From an uncultured beta proteobacterium (GTDB lineage Bacteria > Pseudomonadota > Gammaproteobacteria > Burkholderiales > Burkholderiaceae_C), in NCBI GenBank assembly GCA_903876735.1, contig CAIRAW010000051.1:22737-86736 (forward strand): DNA of 64,000 nucleotides. Reading direction: 5' to 3'. Under the pieces are notes generated by a model. That model ran no database searches. It was given only the letters and a program-made list of their open reading frames with translations, and was not told the origin of the DNA. A program made the position numbers and the translations under genes. Positions 52,528 to 61,029 of the stretch are shown in pieces; positions within the stretch are counted from its first letter, which is position 1; each line of letters begins with the position of its first letter.

Positions 52528-53421
52528 TCAGTATGCGTGCACCGCAAAAATGTGAATGAAGGTGCTGATCACCAACATGAAAACGAAGGGAATGTGGGCC
52601 ACATGCCAGGCCGAGAGCATCCATGCGTAGGCACTGAACTGAGCCACCCGGACTTCGGCGCTGAGGTAACGCATGACCAGTTTGCGCGCCAACCTTCGGT
52701 GCTGTCGCACCTTGTCTTCACTCCAGCGCAACTTCAGCGCCAACAGTTTTGAGGGCTCTCGCAACAGGCGTGCACAGCGCCAGTAAACAAGCCACTGGAC
52801 CAGAGGCAATATAAAAACCCGACGCAGATGGGTCGGCCAGCCGGGCACGGCAGAGCGCTCGCGTTGCGCAAAATCAAGCAGGGTTTTCTCGACCTCTCTT
52901 GCAAAATCCAGGCGTGAGCGCGCGCCCTCCTGCTCCAGACCGGCTCGGGTTTTGAGCTCCTGCAATCCAACGATTTCTCCATGCAGCCCACGGTTGACGC
53001 GGATGTACAGGAAGCGCCCCACGACACCGCTGAGCGCGACGATGATCATGCTGGAAAGTGCCACGCCCGCATTGATCGAGCCAAACCGAAAACCGGAATG
53101 CACCAGAATCAGCAAGGGTCCAAAAACCCCCAACACCATGTGCAAGACCAGCCAGCCTTTGACTGCGCCCCAGTTACGTGCGAAGCGGAAGTGCTTGCGC
53201 AGCGGGTAACTGAACAGCAACAGCATCATCACAGCGCCCGCCACGCCCATCCAGTAGCCAATGTCATCCCCGGGCTTGAAAAGTTTGAGCAAGCTGATCT
53301 GGCGCGCGCTCCAGACCAGCAGCGACAGGGCCGCGTAAACAAAGATGTCTTTGGAGAGTTCCGGCAAGGGATGCGCGGTCTTGCGTGCGCCCGCCTTGGT
53401 GGTCGAGGCTGTGATGCTCAC
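52528..53421 (-). CDS. Membrane protein with paired histidines (cytochrome b-like)
   Basis: A 297-residue inner-membrane protein with about five helices. Histidines are placed within helices: WLVLHMVLGVFGPLLILVH and AWHVAHIPFVFMLVISTFIH, spacing that could bind heme b. No cofactor motif is conclusive. A long basic cytosolic segment (residues about 140-240) separates helices 4 and 5. The GTG at 53421 was chosen: GGAGAAG lies upstream and it overlaps the stop of the previous gene (GTGA). It is between the beta-propeller gene and the 24-heme gene, suiting a quinol-to-cytochrome role. That role is inferred. Confidence 0.75.
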   Translation of the reverse strand: MSITASTTKAGARKTAHPLPELSKDIFVYAALSLLVWSARQISLLKLFKPGDDIGYWMGVAGAVMMLLLFSYPLRKHFRFARNWGAVKGWLVLHMVLGVFGPLLILVHSGFRFGSINAGVALSSMIIVALSGVVGRFLYIRVNRGLHGEIVGLQELKTRAGLEQEGARSRLDFAREVEKTLLDFAQRERSAVPGWPTHLRRVFILPLVQWLVYWRCARLLREPSKLLALKLRWSEDKVRQHRRLARKLVMRYLSAEVRVAQFSAYAWMLSAWHVAHIPFVFMLVISTFIHIFAVHAY

Positions 53422-55727
53422 CGGCGCTTCTCCCATGGCAAGCCACGGCCAGCCAGCGCAGACCGATCCACCCTGGCGCGACGCCTGCGCGCATAAACGA
53501 TCTGCAAGGCGGCAACGAACAGCATAAGCCAGAGCACCGGGTCGGGCTCGCCCGCAATCGACATCGAACAGCCGCCACCCGTGCCGGGAACGGCAGCAGG
53601 TGCCACCACCATCGCTGGCGCGGCCAATCCAGCACTGGTTGCCACAAAAATGCGACCGTCAAGAACCCGCAATCCGTTGATGACAAGGGACGGCAGCACC
53701 GAGTCGCCGCTCCCGTTCATGGCGACCAGACCTTTAACCGATCGATCCGCCAGCCCGATTGCCCACAGGCCTTGCGCTGTCCCTACATACAGGTTGACAG
53801 CGTCAGTGGCAAGCGCGTTGACCCCCAGTTGGTCATACGGTAGCGAGGCAAATCCGTTGACGGCACCCCAGGCGCCATTTTCGTTCTGCATCAGAAAACC
53901 GCTACCACCCACAAACACCACCCCCGGCGCCACGGCCAGACTGGTCACGCGCGAACTGTCCGAAAACGCACCGTTGCCAAAGGCACGCCAGGATGGACGG
54001 ACTGCAGGATTCGCAGGCACAAAATCCTGTGCCATATAGACAGCGTTGTCATAGGCTGTTCCCGAGCTGACCCAACCCGCCACATAAACCGACCCTCCGG
54101 ACACCACAATGGCTCTGACGTTGAAATTGGCTGCCGGCGTGGTTTGCAAAGGGTCAAACAAAACACCACCAACCAGAGGCCGCAGTTCCAGGCTGCCAGC
54201 GTCATCCGCGTTGCGACCCACATAAAGTGCCCGCGAGCCAATCGCCAACGCCTTGATGTCGTACGAATTGCCAAGCGGCAACCACGAACCGTTACCCTGC
54301 CACAGGTAGTAAACCCCTTGATCCGTACCGGCGTACAACACATTGTGACTGGCGTCTGCAACCAGTGCACGAATGGCACCGACGGGTGAGTTCGGCCCGG
54401 TGAGCTTGGTCCGGGCCCAACTGGCGCCTTGATCTGCGCTCACCATCACGTCAGCGTAGCTCCCGATGTCCGACTGTGCGATAGCAAACAGGGAAGTTCC
54501 CAGCATGGCCACGTCCTGCAACTGGGCATTGTCCAGACGCTGGCTGGGCGTCTCCAGTTTGAGCGGACCATTGAGAGTTGCGGGGCGTGAGGTACTCAGG
54601 ATCGTACTTTGGACCAGGTCAGCCACGCTGCTGCTGTAGAGTCCGAACTCGGTCGCCCACAGCAAACCTGAACGGCCCGCCGGATCTGCTTGCAGGACGG
54701 CACGAACATGATTGCTCATGGCAAAGGCCGGTCCCGGCACAAAACCAGGTGCCGAAACGGCTTTGTCGTCGAATACGGTGGATGCGAATGCACCCGTGCT
54801 CGTCGCCATGGCCAAAACCGATTCAGCGGCGAGGCCCACCTTGGCCACTGCCAAACCATTACACGAACTCGGTTCTTCGCTGGAAAACTGGAGTCGGTTC
54901 CATGTCAACGGCCAGCCCGGCGCAAGATCGGCCTGAAAGACCAGTCCCGCCAGCGTGCAGGCAAACGCCCATTTGGACGACGACGAGACCAGCGCCGCGA
55001 CCTGCTCGCCTTGCAGTCCGGACGGCAAGGCAAAGCCGTCGCCGTCGGTGCTGGTTTCGCTGTTGATCCAGTTCTGATTCGCATCCAGTCGGTAAATTGC
55101 GCTCACCGAGCCGGCAGCGACCACGTCATCCAGAACACCCAGTGCGCTGACATTTTGCACAGTGCCAGACGAACTCAAGGGCAGGCTCGTTGCGCTCCAG
55201 ACTGGCGCGCTCTGGCCAGCCTCACTGCTGGCATAGATTTTTGAATCACAATCGGCGGCCAGGTAAAGCCGGGATTTTGCGCTGACCATCAAGGTGATGT
55301 CGCAAGCCGGCGCCGGATCAGCTGCCTGCGGCGATTGCATCCGGCTCCATGTTGTCGTACCACCTGCCGGTGACAGATAAACACCGCCATCGGTTGCAGC
55401 GTAAACAAAGTTTCCCAAGGCTGCCATGGCGTAGATGTGGCGGCCGGCTTGCATGCCACTGTTGGCCGCTTTCCAGGTCGCGCCAGCATCCTTGCTGACA
55501 AATACGCCATTCAGATCGCTACCGGCGTAGAGGATGCGGCCAGCAGCCATGGGGTCGGCCAGCAAAGCGGTAATGCTGCCGCCGGCCGGACCAATAGAAG
55601 TCCAGGCAGGTGCCGTCTGGGCCCGGGCGCCAAGACCTGCCAAGGCGCACATCAGGAACGCCACCAGGCGCAACCACGGGCTCGTCTGCGGAACAACATT
55701 GGCAAGGATATCGAATCTGAATCTCAT
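53418..55727 (-). CDS. Secreted BNR/propeller-like protein with JDVT-CTERM-like sorting tail
   Basis: A 769-residue secreted protein. The signal peptide ends near GLGARAQTAP. The body repeats blades of the BNR/sortilin type: LYAGSDLNGVFVSKDAGATW, YAATDGGVYLSPAGG, VMVSADQGASWAR, LYAGTDQGVYYLWQGNG, suggesting beta-propellers. The tail from about residue 718 is a sorting signal: GGGCSM, then an acidic EPDP, a hydrophobic helix (VLWLMLFVAALQIVYA), and an Arg cluster RRRRAR. This matches the JDVT-CTERM type, whose Cys is thought to be processed by the protease MrtJ. An MrtJ-like gene lies 2 kb upstream. The tail continues 18 residues past the Arg cluster, which is unusual. Confidence 0.83.
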   Translation of the reverse strand: MRFRFDILANVVPQTSPWLRLVAFLMCALAGLGARAQTAPAWTSIGPAGGSITALLADPMAAGRILYAGSDLNGVFVSKDAGATWKAANSGMQAGRHIYAMAALGNFVYAATDGGVYLSPAGGTTTWSRMQSPQAADPAPACDITLMVSAKSRLYLAADCDSKIYASSEAGQSAPVWSATSLPLSSSGTVQNVSALGVLDDVVAAGSVSAIYRLDANQNWINSETSTDGDGFALPSGLQGEQVAALVSSSSKWAFACTLAGLVFQADLAPGWPLTWNRLQFSSEEPSSCNGLAVAKVGLAAESVLAMATSTGAFASTVFDDKAVSAPGFVPGPAFAMSNHVRAVLQADPAGRSGLLWATEFGLYSSSVADLVQSTILSTSRPATLNGPLKLETPSQRLDNAQLQDVAMLGTSLFAIAQSDIGSYADVMVSADQGASWARTKLTGPNSPVGAIRALVADASHNVLYAGTDQGVYYLWQGNGSWLPLGNSYDIKALAIGSRALYVGRNADDAGSLELRPLVGGVLFDPLQTTPAANFNVRAIVVSGGSVYVAGWVSSGTAYDNAVYMAQDFVPANPAVRPSWRAFGNGAFSDSSRVTSLAVAPGVVFVGGSGFLMQNENGAWGAVNGFASLPYDQLGVNALATDAVNLYVGTAQGLWAIGLADRSVKGLVAMNGSGDSVLPSLVINGLRVLDGRIFVATSAGLAAPAMVVAPAAVPGTGGGCSMSIAGEPDPVLWLMLFVAALQIVYARRRRARVDRSALAGRGLPWEKRR

Positions 55728-55766
55728 AACACCGCCTGAACAAACAACATCAGCACACACCTCATA

Positions 55767-57203
55767 TCAAAACGAATACCAGGGACCGGTTGAATACTGT
55801 GCATCTTTGGACGCCGGATCCCATATCGACAAGCTCACCCTTTTGCCATAGAAGAACGGCAAACCCCAGGAAAATGAACTTGTGGTCCCCAGTGAACTGG
55901 CCGGCGCGCCGGCCAAACCCGCAATGGCAGTATCGAATGCGGCAATCGTGCCCGCGTCGCCCACAACAAAGGAAATCTCGACCGGATTTTGCCCCGGTCG
56001 GTCGCCATCGGACATGAGTGCTTTTTTGGTCAACGGGTTGGCCGGGCAGTACCAGGTCGCCTGACCGGTCACGGCCGCATTGCAGGGCGTGATGGAACTG
56101 TCGGTGAAGAACAAGCCGTTGGTGCCGGTGTCGAGGTAGCTGTTGTAAATCGTCTGCCCATTGAATTGGGTTGTGACGCTCAGGTAAGAGTCAAACCCAT
56201 GTGGCGACAAACTGTTTTGCCAATCCACGCCAAGGTGAATCTGTCGGGCATTCAAGGGCAATTGATTGTTATTTCGCGTGTTGATGCCAAAAAAAAGTTC
56301 GCCAATCACTTTGGCAGCACCCGTGCCCGGTACGGCCGGCAGCACCAATACCACGCCATTGTTATCGGCCAGGCCATTGTTGGACAGGTCCTTGCCCAGT
56401 TTGGCGACCGGGTTGAAGACTTGCTGATTGGCGCCAACTGCGGCCGGGTAGCAGGCCAAGGCGCTACTGGCGCCCGGCGGACAGCTGTAGTACTGGACAT
56501 AGGAATTTGCATAGTGGCTGTCCAGACACAACACACCGCAGTCCAGCGTCACGCTGCCGATGCCCAGAATACCGTTTGACCCCAGCGAACTCGCTGAACT
56601 CAGAATCTGACCGTTGACCGCGTTGAAACAGTCCATCGGCGCCTGCACCGCTGCGCCGGGATCATCCTGAATCAGTTGCACGGGAAGCGCTGTCGCCCAC
56701 TGCTCGCCAAGACCCACATCCGCCACCGCGGTCGGCCCCCACAGGCCGCCGACGACGAAGGGATAACACTCATGCGCCCGACCCGCAACGCCGGCCGCAT
56801 TGGCGCTCGCCGCCAGCTCAACCGGAAGCAGCCCAAGTGCAGCGACCTTGCTCGCCAGAATGCGCAGACCAACCGAGCCGGTATCGACCTGAAGATGGTC
56901 AATCAACACACATTTGCCAGCCGCAGAATCGCCCGGTCGCGCACCGGGCGCACAGACCGTCACGCTGGCGTAAAGGATATTGGTCGATAGCGAGAACAGT
57001 CCGGCAGGCCCGCGGTCTACCGTCACTTCGAGATTGTTGACCTTCTGGACGAAGGGCTCACCAACCGTTACCCCCGTCGTCGAACAATCGGCCGAATTAC
57101 TACACCGCAGCGTCGTCACGCTGGAGTCTGCGCCACCACCGCAGGCGCCGAGCAGAACAAGGCAAGCGGTCAGGGCCAGAAGGTGCCTCAACTTGTACAG
57201 CAT
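55767..57203 (-). CDS. DUF3443-family lipoprotein
   Basis: A 478-residue exported lipoprotein (LLGACGGG, lipid Cys at about 21). It belongs to the DUF3443 family, with LIDHLQVDTGSVGLRILA, GILGIGSVTLDCG, YLDTGTNGLFFTDSS and GLPFFYGKRV. The paired DTG (VDTGS and LDTGT) segments recall the two catalytic sites of pepsin-like aspartic proteases, so a pepsin-like double-lobed fold may be present. No activity is established. It contains many cysteines. It follows the DUF2844 gene by 5 bp, the usual pairing in Burkholderiales. An ATG at 57203 with GGAG upstream is preferred to GTG 57212. Confidence 0.87.
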   Translation of the reverse strand: MLYKLRHLLALTACLVLLGACGGGADSSVTTLRCSNSADCSTTGVTVGEPFVQKVNNLEVTVDRGPAGLFSLSTNILYASVTVCAPGARPGDSAAGKCVLIDHLQVDTGSVGLRILASKVAALGLLPVELAASANAAGVAGRAHECYPFVVGGLWGPTAVADVGLGEQWATALPVQLIQDDPGAAVQAPMDCFNAVNGQILSSASSLGSNGILGIGSVTLDCGVLCLDSHYANSYVQYYSCPPGASSALACYPAAVGANQQVFNPVAKLGKDLSNNGLADNNGVVLVLPAVPGTGAAKVIGELFFGINTRNNNQLPLNARQIHLGVDWQNSLSPHGFDSYLSVTTQFNGQTIYNSYLDTGTNGLFFTDSSITPCNAAVTGQATWYCPANPLTKKALMSDGDRPGQNPVEISFVVGDAGTIAAFDTAIAGLAGAPASSLGTTSSFSWGLPFFYGKRVSLSIWDPASKDAQYSTGPWYSF

Positions 57204-57208
57204 GGACT

Positions 57209-57703
57209 TCACTCCAGGCCGATGCTGTGTGGGTCCAGACCGCGGGGCAGCATGGCGCGGCGAAACGCAAATCCGGAAAACACATTCAAATGGGCGCTCG
57301 AATGCAACACCAGATCAAGGTCCTCATGCCGGAACTGCCGCTGCATCCCCGGTCGGCGCGCCGCCGCCTGAGCCGACACGGCATAAGCGGGGTAGGAAGG
57401 CCCCAACAGCGTCGACAGATCCGGCTTGTACAAGGTGTGCCAACTCACAGCAAACACCATGCCATTGGCGGCGACGTACTGCCGCACACGCGAACCGTCG
57501 GTCGTCTGAAGTTCATGCAAGGAATACTGCGCGCCAGGCTTGACCTGATGGCGCGCATCCATGCGCCTGCGGTCCAGGTTGACCGAGCTCTGGTCCTGCC
57601 CGAGACCGGCAAAAGACAGCGCAGGTGGCGCCGATAACACCAGCGCTACTATGATGCGCCAAGCATGACCCCACTGATTCCTTCCGCCACCCCCGCCAAA
57701 CAT
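57209..57703 (-). CDS. DUF2844-family exported protein
   Basis: Up to 164 residues. The core is DUF2844: AGLGQDQSSVNLDRRRMDAR, YSLHELQTTDGSRVRQYVA, NGMVFAVSWHTLYKPDLSTL, then HSSAHLNVFSGFAF. A signal peptide hydrophobic core (IIVALVLSAPPALSFAG) precedes it. The only ATG giving a plausible N-terminus is at 57703, which places the start inside the divergent protease gene (39-bp overlap); a non-AUG start nearer the signal peptide is possible. Paired with DUF3443. The role is unknown; its place in this cluster suggests a share in cell-surface assembly. Confidence 0.72.
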   Translation of the reverse strand: MFGGGGGRNQWGHAWRIIVALVLSAPPALSFAGLGQDQSSVNLDRRRMDARHQVKPGAQYSLHELQTTDGSRVRQYVAANGMVFAVSWHTLYKPDLSTLLGPSYPAYAVSAQAAARRPGMQRQFRHEDLDLVLHSSAHLNVFSGFAFRRAMLPRGLDPHSIGLE

Positions 57704-58105
57704 GGCGGCTACGCCCTGGCCCTTGTCTGCGGTCCGGTCGGCGCCTGGCTCACGCTCCAGATTGGTCTGGGATTGCGTGCCACCGCCTGCACCCCGTCGG
57801 CCCTGTTGACTCTGCTGGTACTGGCCCCGGTTGCCGAGGAAACCGTGTTCCGATTGGGTTTGCACGACTGGCTGCTGTCGAAGTTTCAGGCTCAGATCGG
57901 CCCTGTCAGCCTGGCCAACGTCCTGGTCGCCCTGATTTTCGGCACAGTGCATGCACTCAACCACGGCTCCGGCCTGATGCTGCTGAGCGCCGTACCCGCA
58001 CTTGTCTTTGGCTGGCTGTGGGAAGCCAGCGCACGACGCCTCATCATGCCGGTTTCGGCGCATGCCTGGTACAACCTGTGCATCGTGCTGGCAAGCTGCC
58101 AATGA
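57665..58105 (+). CDS. mrtJ: CPBP-family glutamic-type intramembrane protease (MrtJ-like)
   Basis: A 146-residue membrane protein with about four to five helices, unusually small for CPBP proteases but matching the short MrtJ type. The catalytic motifs are present in order: EExxxR (APVAEETVFRLGLHDWL), FxxxH (IFGTVHALNH) and a late HxxxN (SAHAWYNL). MrtJ is proposed to cleave JDVT-CTERM tails after their Cys region, allowing the protein to be anchored or released. A JDVT-CTERM-like substrate gene is 2 kb away in this cluster. The name and role come from family knowledge and context, not from assay. It converges on the beta-barrel gene. Confidence 0.8.
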   Translation: MTPLIPSATPAKHGGYALALVCGPVGAWLTLQIGLGLRATACTPSALLTLLVLAPVAEETVFRLGLHDWLLSKFQAQIGPVSLANVLVALIFGTVHALNHGSGLMLLSAVPALVFGWLWEASARRLIMPVSAHAWYNLCIVLASCQ

Positions 58106-58112
58106 GAACGGG

Positions 58113-61007
58113 TCAATAAAAATCATATCGGTAGCCGACATAGAAGAAGACCGCCGACGACTCTTCATGGTTGATCGGCCCTTCGGTCGTTGAACGTTCG
58201 TAAATGGTCTCGCCCAGCAGGCTCGCGCGATCAGAAAGCTTGTAGGAGAACCTGACGCCAGGCGAAATCCGCAGCACCTTGGTCGCATCGCTGTCAGTTT
58301 GTGTATAGACCCGGATAGAGGGCTCGAAGCTGGCCTTGTTGTCGAGAAAGCCGGTCAGATTGTTGTAGGCCAGTTGCATGCCACGAAGCGTGTCGCTGCG
58401 GATAACGCTCAGGTTCAAGCCATTGATGTCGCGGCTTGAATACAGGTTGGAGCCGGTCAGCTGCACGGAAACGTTGTACTGGGCCCCGGTAGCCGGCATC
58501 GCCTGAAAATCACCGACAGCAGGCAGTGCGCCCACATCGCTGTAGCGCAGATCAAGCGAGCCCTGCCACTTCGGCGACAGGGCTCGCGAGACACTGAACA
58601 TGGCCTGCCTGGCCTGCGCCGCCGTACCCAGCGCCATATCCTTGACCTCAGCCAGACTCTTGAGCTGCAGCAGGGTCATGAGTGAAGTTGTGCCAGAGCT
58701 GATCAGTGCATCGCTCAATTGCAGCGAAGGCGCCTTGCGGCTGTCGAGCAGAATCGTCATCGTGGTGCCAAGCGGCCCCTGCATCGAACCCTGCAACGTC
58801 GCAGCGTTGAGCACGCGGAAATTGAGGTCGTAATCGAGCTGCGAGTACATCGACACCGCGTCACCGAAATAGCGCAGCTCAAAACCCGCTGCGCGACGAT
58901 CTGAAATACCTTGCGTCGTCTGGTCCACCAGCGAAAAATTGCCGCCCCAATGGTCAAACAGATTGTCAGCCTCCAGCATGAGACCTGCCAGGCGCTGCGA
59001 CGGCGCCGTGACCAGGGTATTGGCAGGCACACCGCCCATGGCATTGAGCTTGAACTTGCCCGAAACCGGCATGGTCAAGGAGACCCCGTCAAACAGCCCA
59101 AAAAGTGACCCGCCAATTGCGGACTGCCTGCCAAGCCGCACACTGAGTTGCGGGTCGACGAAACGATAGTCCACATAAACTGCACTCAAGCCACTTTGTG
59201 TGTTCGTCGAGGTGATGAAATTTTTGGAATAGGTGTCGCGCAGGACAATTTTTGTTTCTGAATTGTCCGATTTATAGCGGCCAGCCAGGTCAAGACTGGT
59301 CACCAACGTCGATTGATTGGCCCGACTCAAGGTGCTCTGGTCGATGGTGGCTGAAATATTGACGAGCGAATCCGTCTTCGATCGGCCACCGTAGTAGTAC
59401 TGCGAGATGCTGCCCGTGGCATTGAAAGGCGTGGAACTGCTCTTGCCATCCGTTGGCTCAGGCGGCTTGGCACTGCTGGTGACGGCGCCACCCAGTGCCT
59501 CGAAGCGCTGCGTCACCCGCTGCGTGGCCTCGCCCTGTGGATAAAGCCGAAGGTACAACTGGTACTCAAGCCGCGCCTTGTCGGTTTGCTTCATTCCCTC
59601 CCAGGCCGCGCCAATCAACTCCTGCGCTTTTTGGGACGAAGGGTTGGGAGGCAACAACAAAGCCTGGTTAAGCGCGGCCACCGCCTCTTGCCAGCGCTGT
59701 TGGGACAAGGCCAATTCACCCCTGAGCAGCAACTGCACCGCCTGGCTGTTGAGCTTGACCACCGATTCGGCGTCGGGCACGGCTGCCACGCTGGCCACGA
59801 CCGCAGGCACTGGCGCGGCAGCGGCAATTGGTGCCACCGCCAGCGATTCCAGCGGCAGGACGCTGGCAGTCGGGAAACTACCAGCAGCCTGGTCGCGCAC
59901 GGCCTGTGCCTGCTCCCGCGTGTTGAAGTAGCCCATTGCGAGCACAAAGCGCTGGCTACCGTCCTGTTCCATCGCGCGCGTAAAGACCGCATAGTCCTGA
60001 AACTGCGCCGCCACATGCGGCATGGTGGCGACTTCGTCACGCGCGAAAGTCTGCAACAGCACCACATAACGTCGCTCATCGGGCAAGGCCACCCTTTGCG
60101 CCACGGCCTTGACGGGTGGCGTGACGGGACCCTTGTCAGTCGGTGCAAGGGGCGCAGCCTGCGTTGCCCGGGTCGGAGCGGATGCTGCCCTCGGCGCGAC
60201 AACTACCGCCTGCGCCCCGGCTGGTGCGGACGCCAACTGCTCGGTCTGAAGAACACTGGCCGAGGGGAAGCGCTCTGCCGCGCGGTCCCGCACCGTCTGC
60301 GCTTCATCCTGCGTCCGAAAGTAGCCCATGGCCAGCGCAAAACGCAGTTGCCCGTCCAACTCGAGCTTGCGCGTAAAAACTGCGTAGTCCTGAAATTGCG
60401 CTGCCACGCGCGGCATCTCGGCGACCTCATCGAGCGCGAAAGTCTGCAGCACCACCACATAGCGTCGTTCATTGGGCCGCATCGCCATGGCCGGTAGCGG
60501 CTTGTCCGATGCCGATGCTGCCCTGGCGCCATCGGCGCCGACAAACGAAAGATCGATGGCGCGCGCACCGGGCCCCTGGCGTGCCAGCACCCGGACCTTG
60601 TCGGTAAAGCGCAGCGTCAAGGATTTGACCGGTAAACTCGGCGTCGGCGCGTAAGTCAAGGCAATGCCGACCCGATCGTCAGACCGCGCCAGACGTTTGC
60701 CCTCCTCGATCGACTGCATCAAAACAGCGTCATCTGCCGCAACGATCTGGAAGCTCAGTTGCACCAGGTCACCCGGCCCCATCGGTGACTGTTGCAGGAA
60801 TCGCACGTTGGCGTTGAAAGTGATGCGCGCAATCGGCGACGACGTGCCGTCGAGCCACTGCAGACTTTCAATTGATTGCGCTGAAACACCGGCACAGGCC
60901 AGCAGCAGGCCGATAGCCAGGCAGCAGTTGGCGCCAGCGCTTTGAAGTCGGGCCAACAGCTTGCGCACCCCTGAGGAATTCACGCCTGACAGTCTTGGTT
61001 TTGTCAT
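58113..61007 (-). CDS. Outer-membrane beta-barrel with duplicated SPOR-like and TPR domains
   Basis: A 964-residue exported protein. After a signal peptide (ending near GVSAQSIES) residues about 50-160 resemble an AMIN-type beta-domain. Two SPOR-like repeats follow (about 181-253 and 311-384), near-identical in parts: RRYVVVLQTF/RRYVVLLQTF, AAQFQDYAVFTR, LAMGYF. A TPR-type helical region (about 425-500) precedes a beta-barrel of roughly 430 residues, ending YVGYRYDFY with terminal aromatic Tyr. SPOR domains bind denuded peptidoglycan. It starts 22 bp after the giant cytochrome gene. I infer a porin partner of the cytochrome that is also anchored to the wall. Confidence 0.82.
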   Translation of the reverse strand: MTKPRLSGVNSSGVRKLLARLQSAGANCCLAIGLLLACAGVSAQSIESLQWLDGTSSPIARITFNANVRFLQQSPMGPGDLVQLSFQIVAADDAVLMQSIEEGKRLARSDDRVGIALTYAPTPSLPVKSLTLRFTDKVRVLARQGPGARAIDLSFVGADGARAASASDKPLPAMAMRPNERRYVVVLQTFALDEVAEMPRVAAQFQDYAVFTRKLELDGQLRFALAMGYFRTQDEAQTVRDRAAERFPSASVLQTEQLASAPAGAQAVVVAPRAASAPTRATQAAPLAPTDKGPVTPPVKAVAQRVALPDERRYVVLLQTFARDEVATMPHVAAQFQDYAVFTRAMEQDGSQRFVLAMGYFNTREQAQAVRDQAAGSFPTASVLPLESLAVAPIAAAAPVPAVVASVAAVPDAESVVKLNSQAVQLLLRGELALSQQRWQEAVAALNQALLLPPNPSSQKAQELIGAAWEGMKQTDKARLEYQLYLRLYPQGEATQRVTQRFEALGGAVTSSAKPPEPTDGKSSSTPFNATGSISQYYYGGRSKTDSLVNISATIDQSTLSRANQSTLVTSLDLAGRYKSDNSETKIVLRDTYSKNFITSTNTQSGLSAVYVDYRFVDPQLSVRLGRQSAIGGSLFGLFDGVSLTMPVSGKFKLNAMGGVPANTLVTAPSQRLAGLMLEADNLFDHWGGNFSLVDQTTQGISDRRAAGFELRYFGDAVSMYSQLDYDLNFRVLNAATLQGSMQGPLGTTMTILLDSRKAPSLQLSDALISSGTTSLMTLLQLKSLAEVKDMALGTAAQARQAMFSVSRALSPKWQGSLDLRYSDVGALPAVGDFQAMPATGAQYNVSVQLTGSNLYSSRDINGLNLSVIRSDTLRGMQLAYNNLTGFLDNKASFEPSIRVYTQTDSDATKVLRISPGVRFSYKLSDRASLLGETIYERSTTEGPINHEESSAVFFYVGYRYDFY

Positions 61008-61029
61008 CGAAATCTTAAGCGGCTGCAAT

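Noticed and set aside
57704..58288. Reverse-strand extension ahead of the DUF2844 gene
   Set aside because: The frame is open but Gln/Arg-rich and lies antisense to the well-supported protease gene; only the part after 57703 fits DUF2844.
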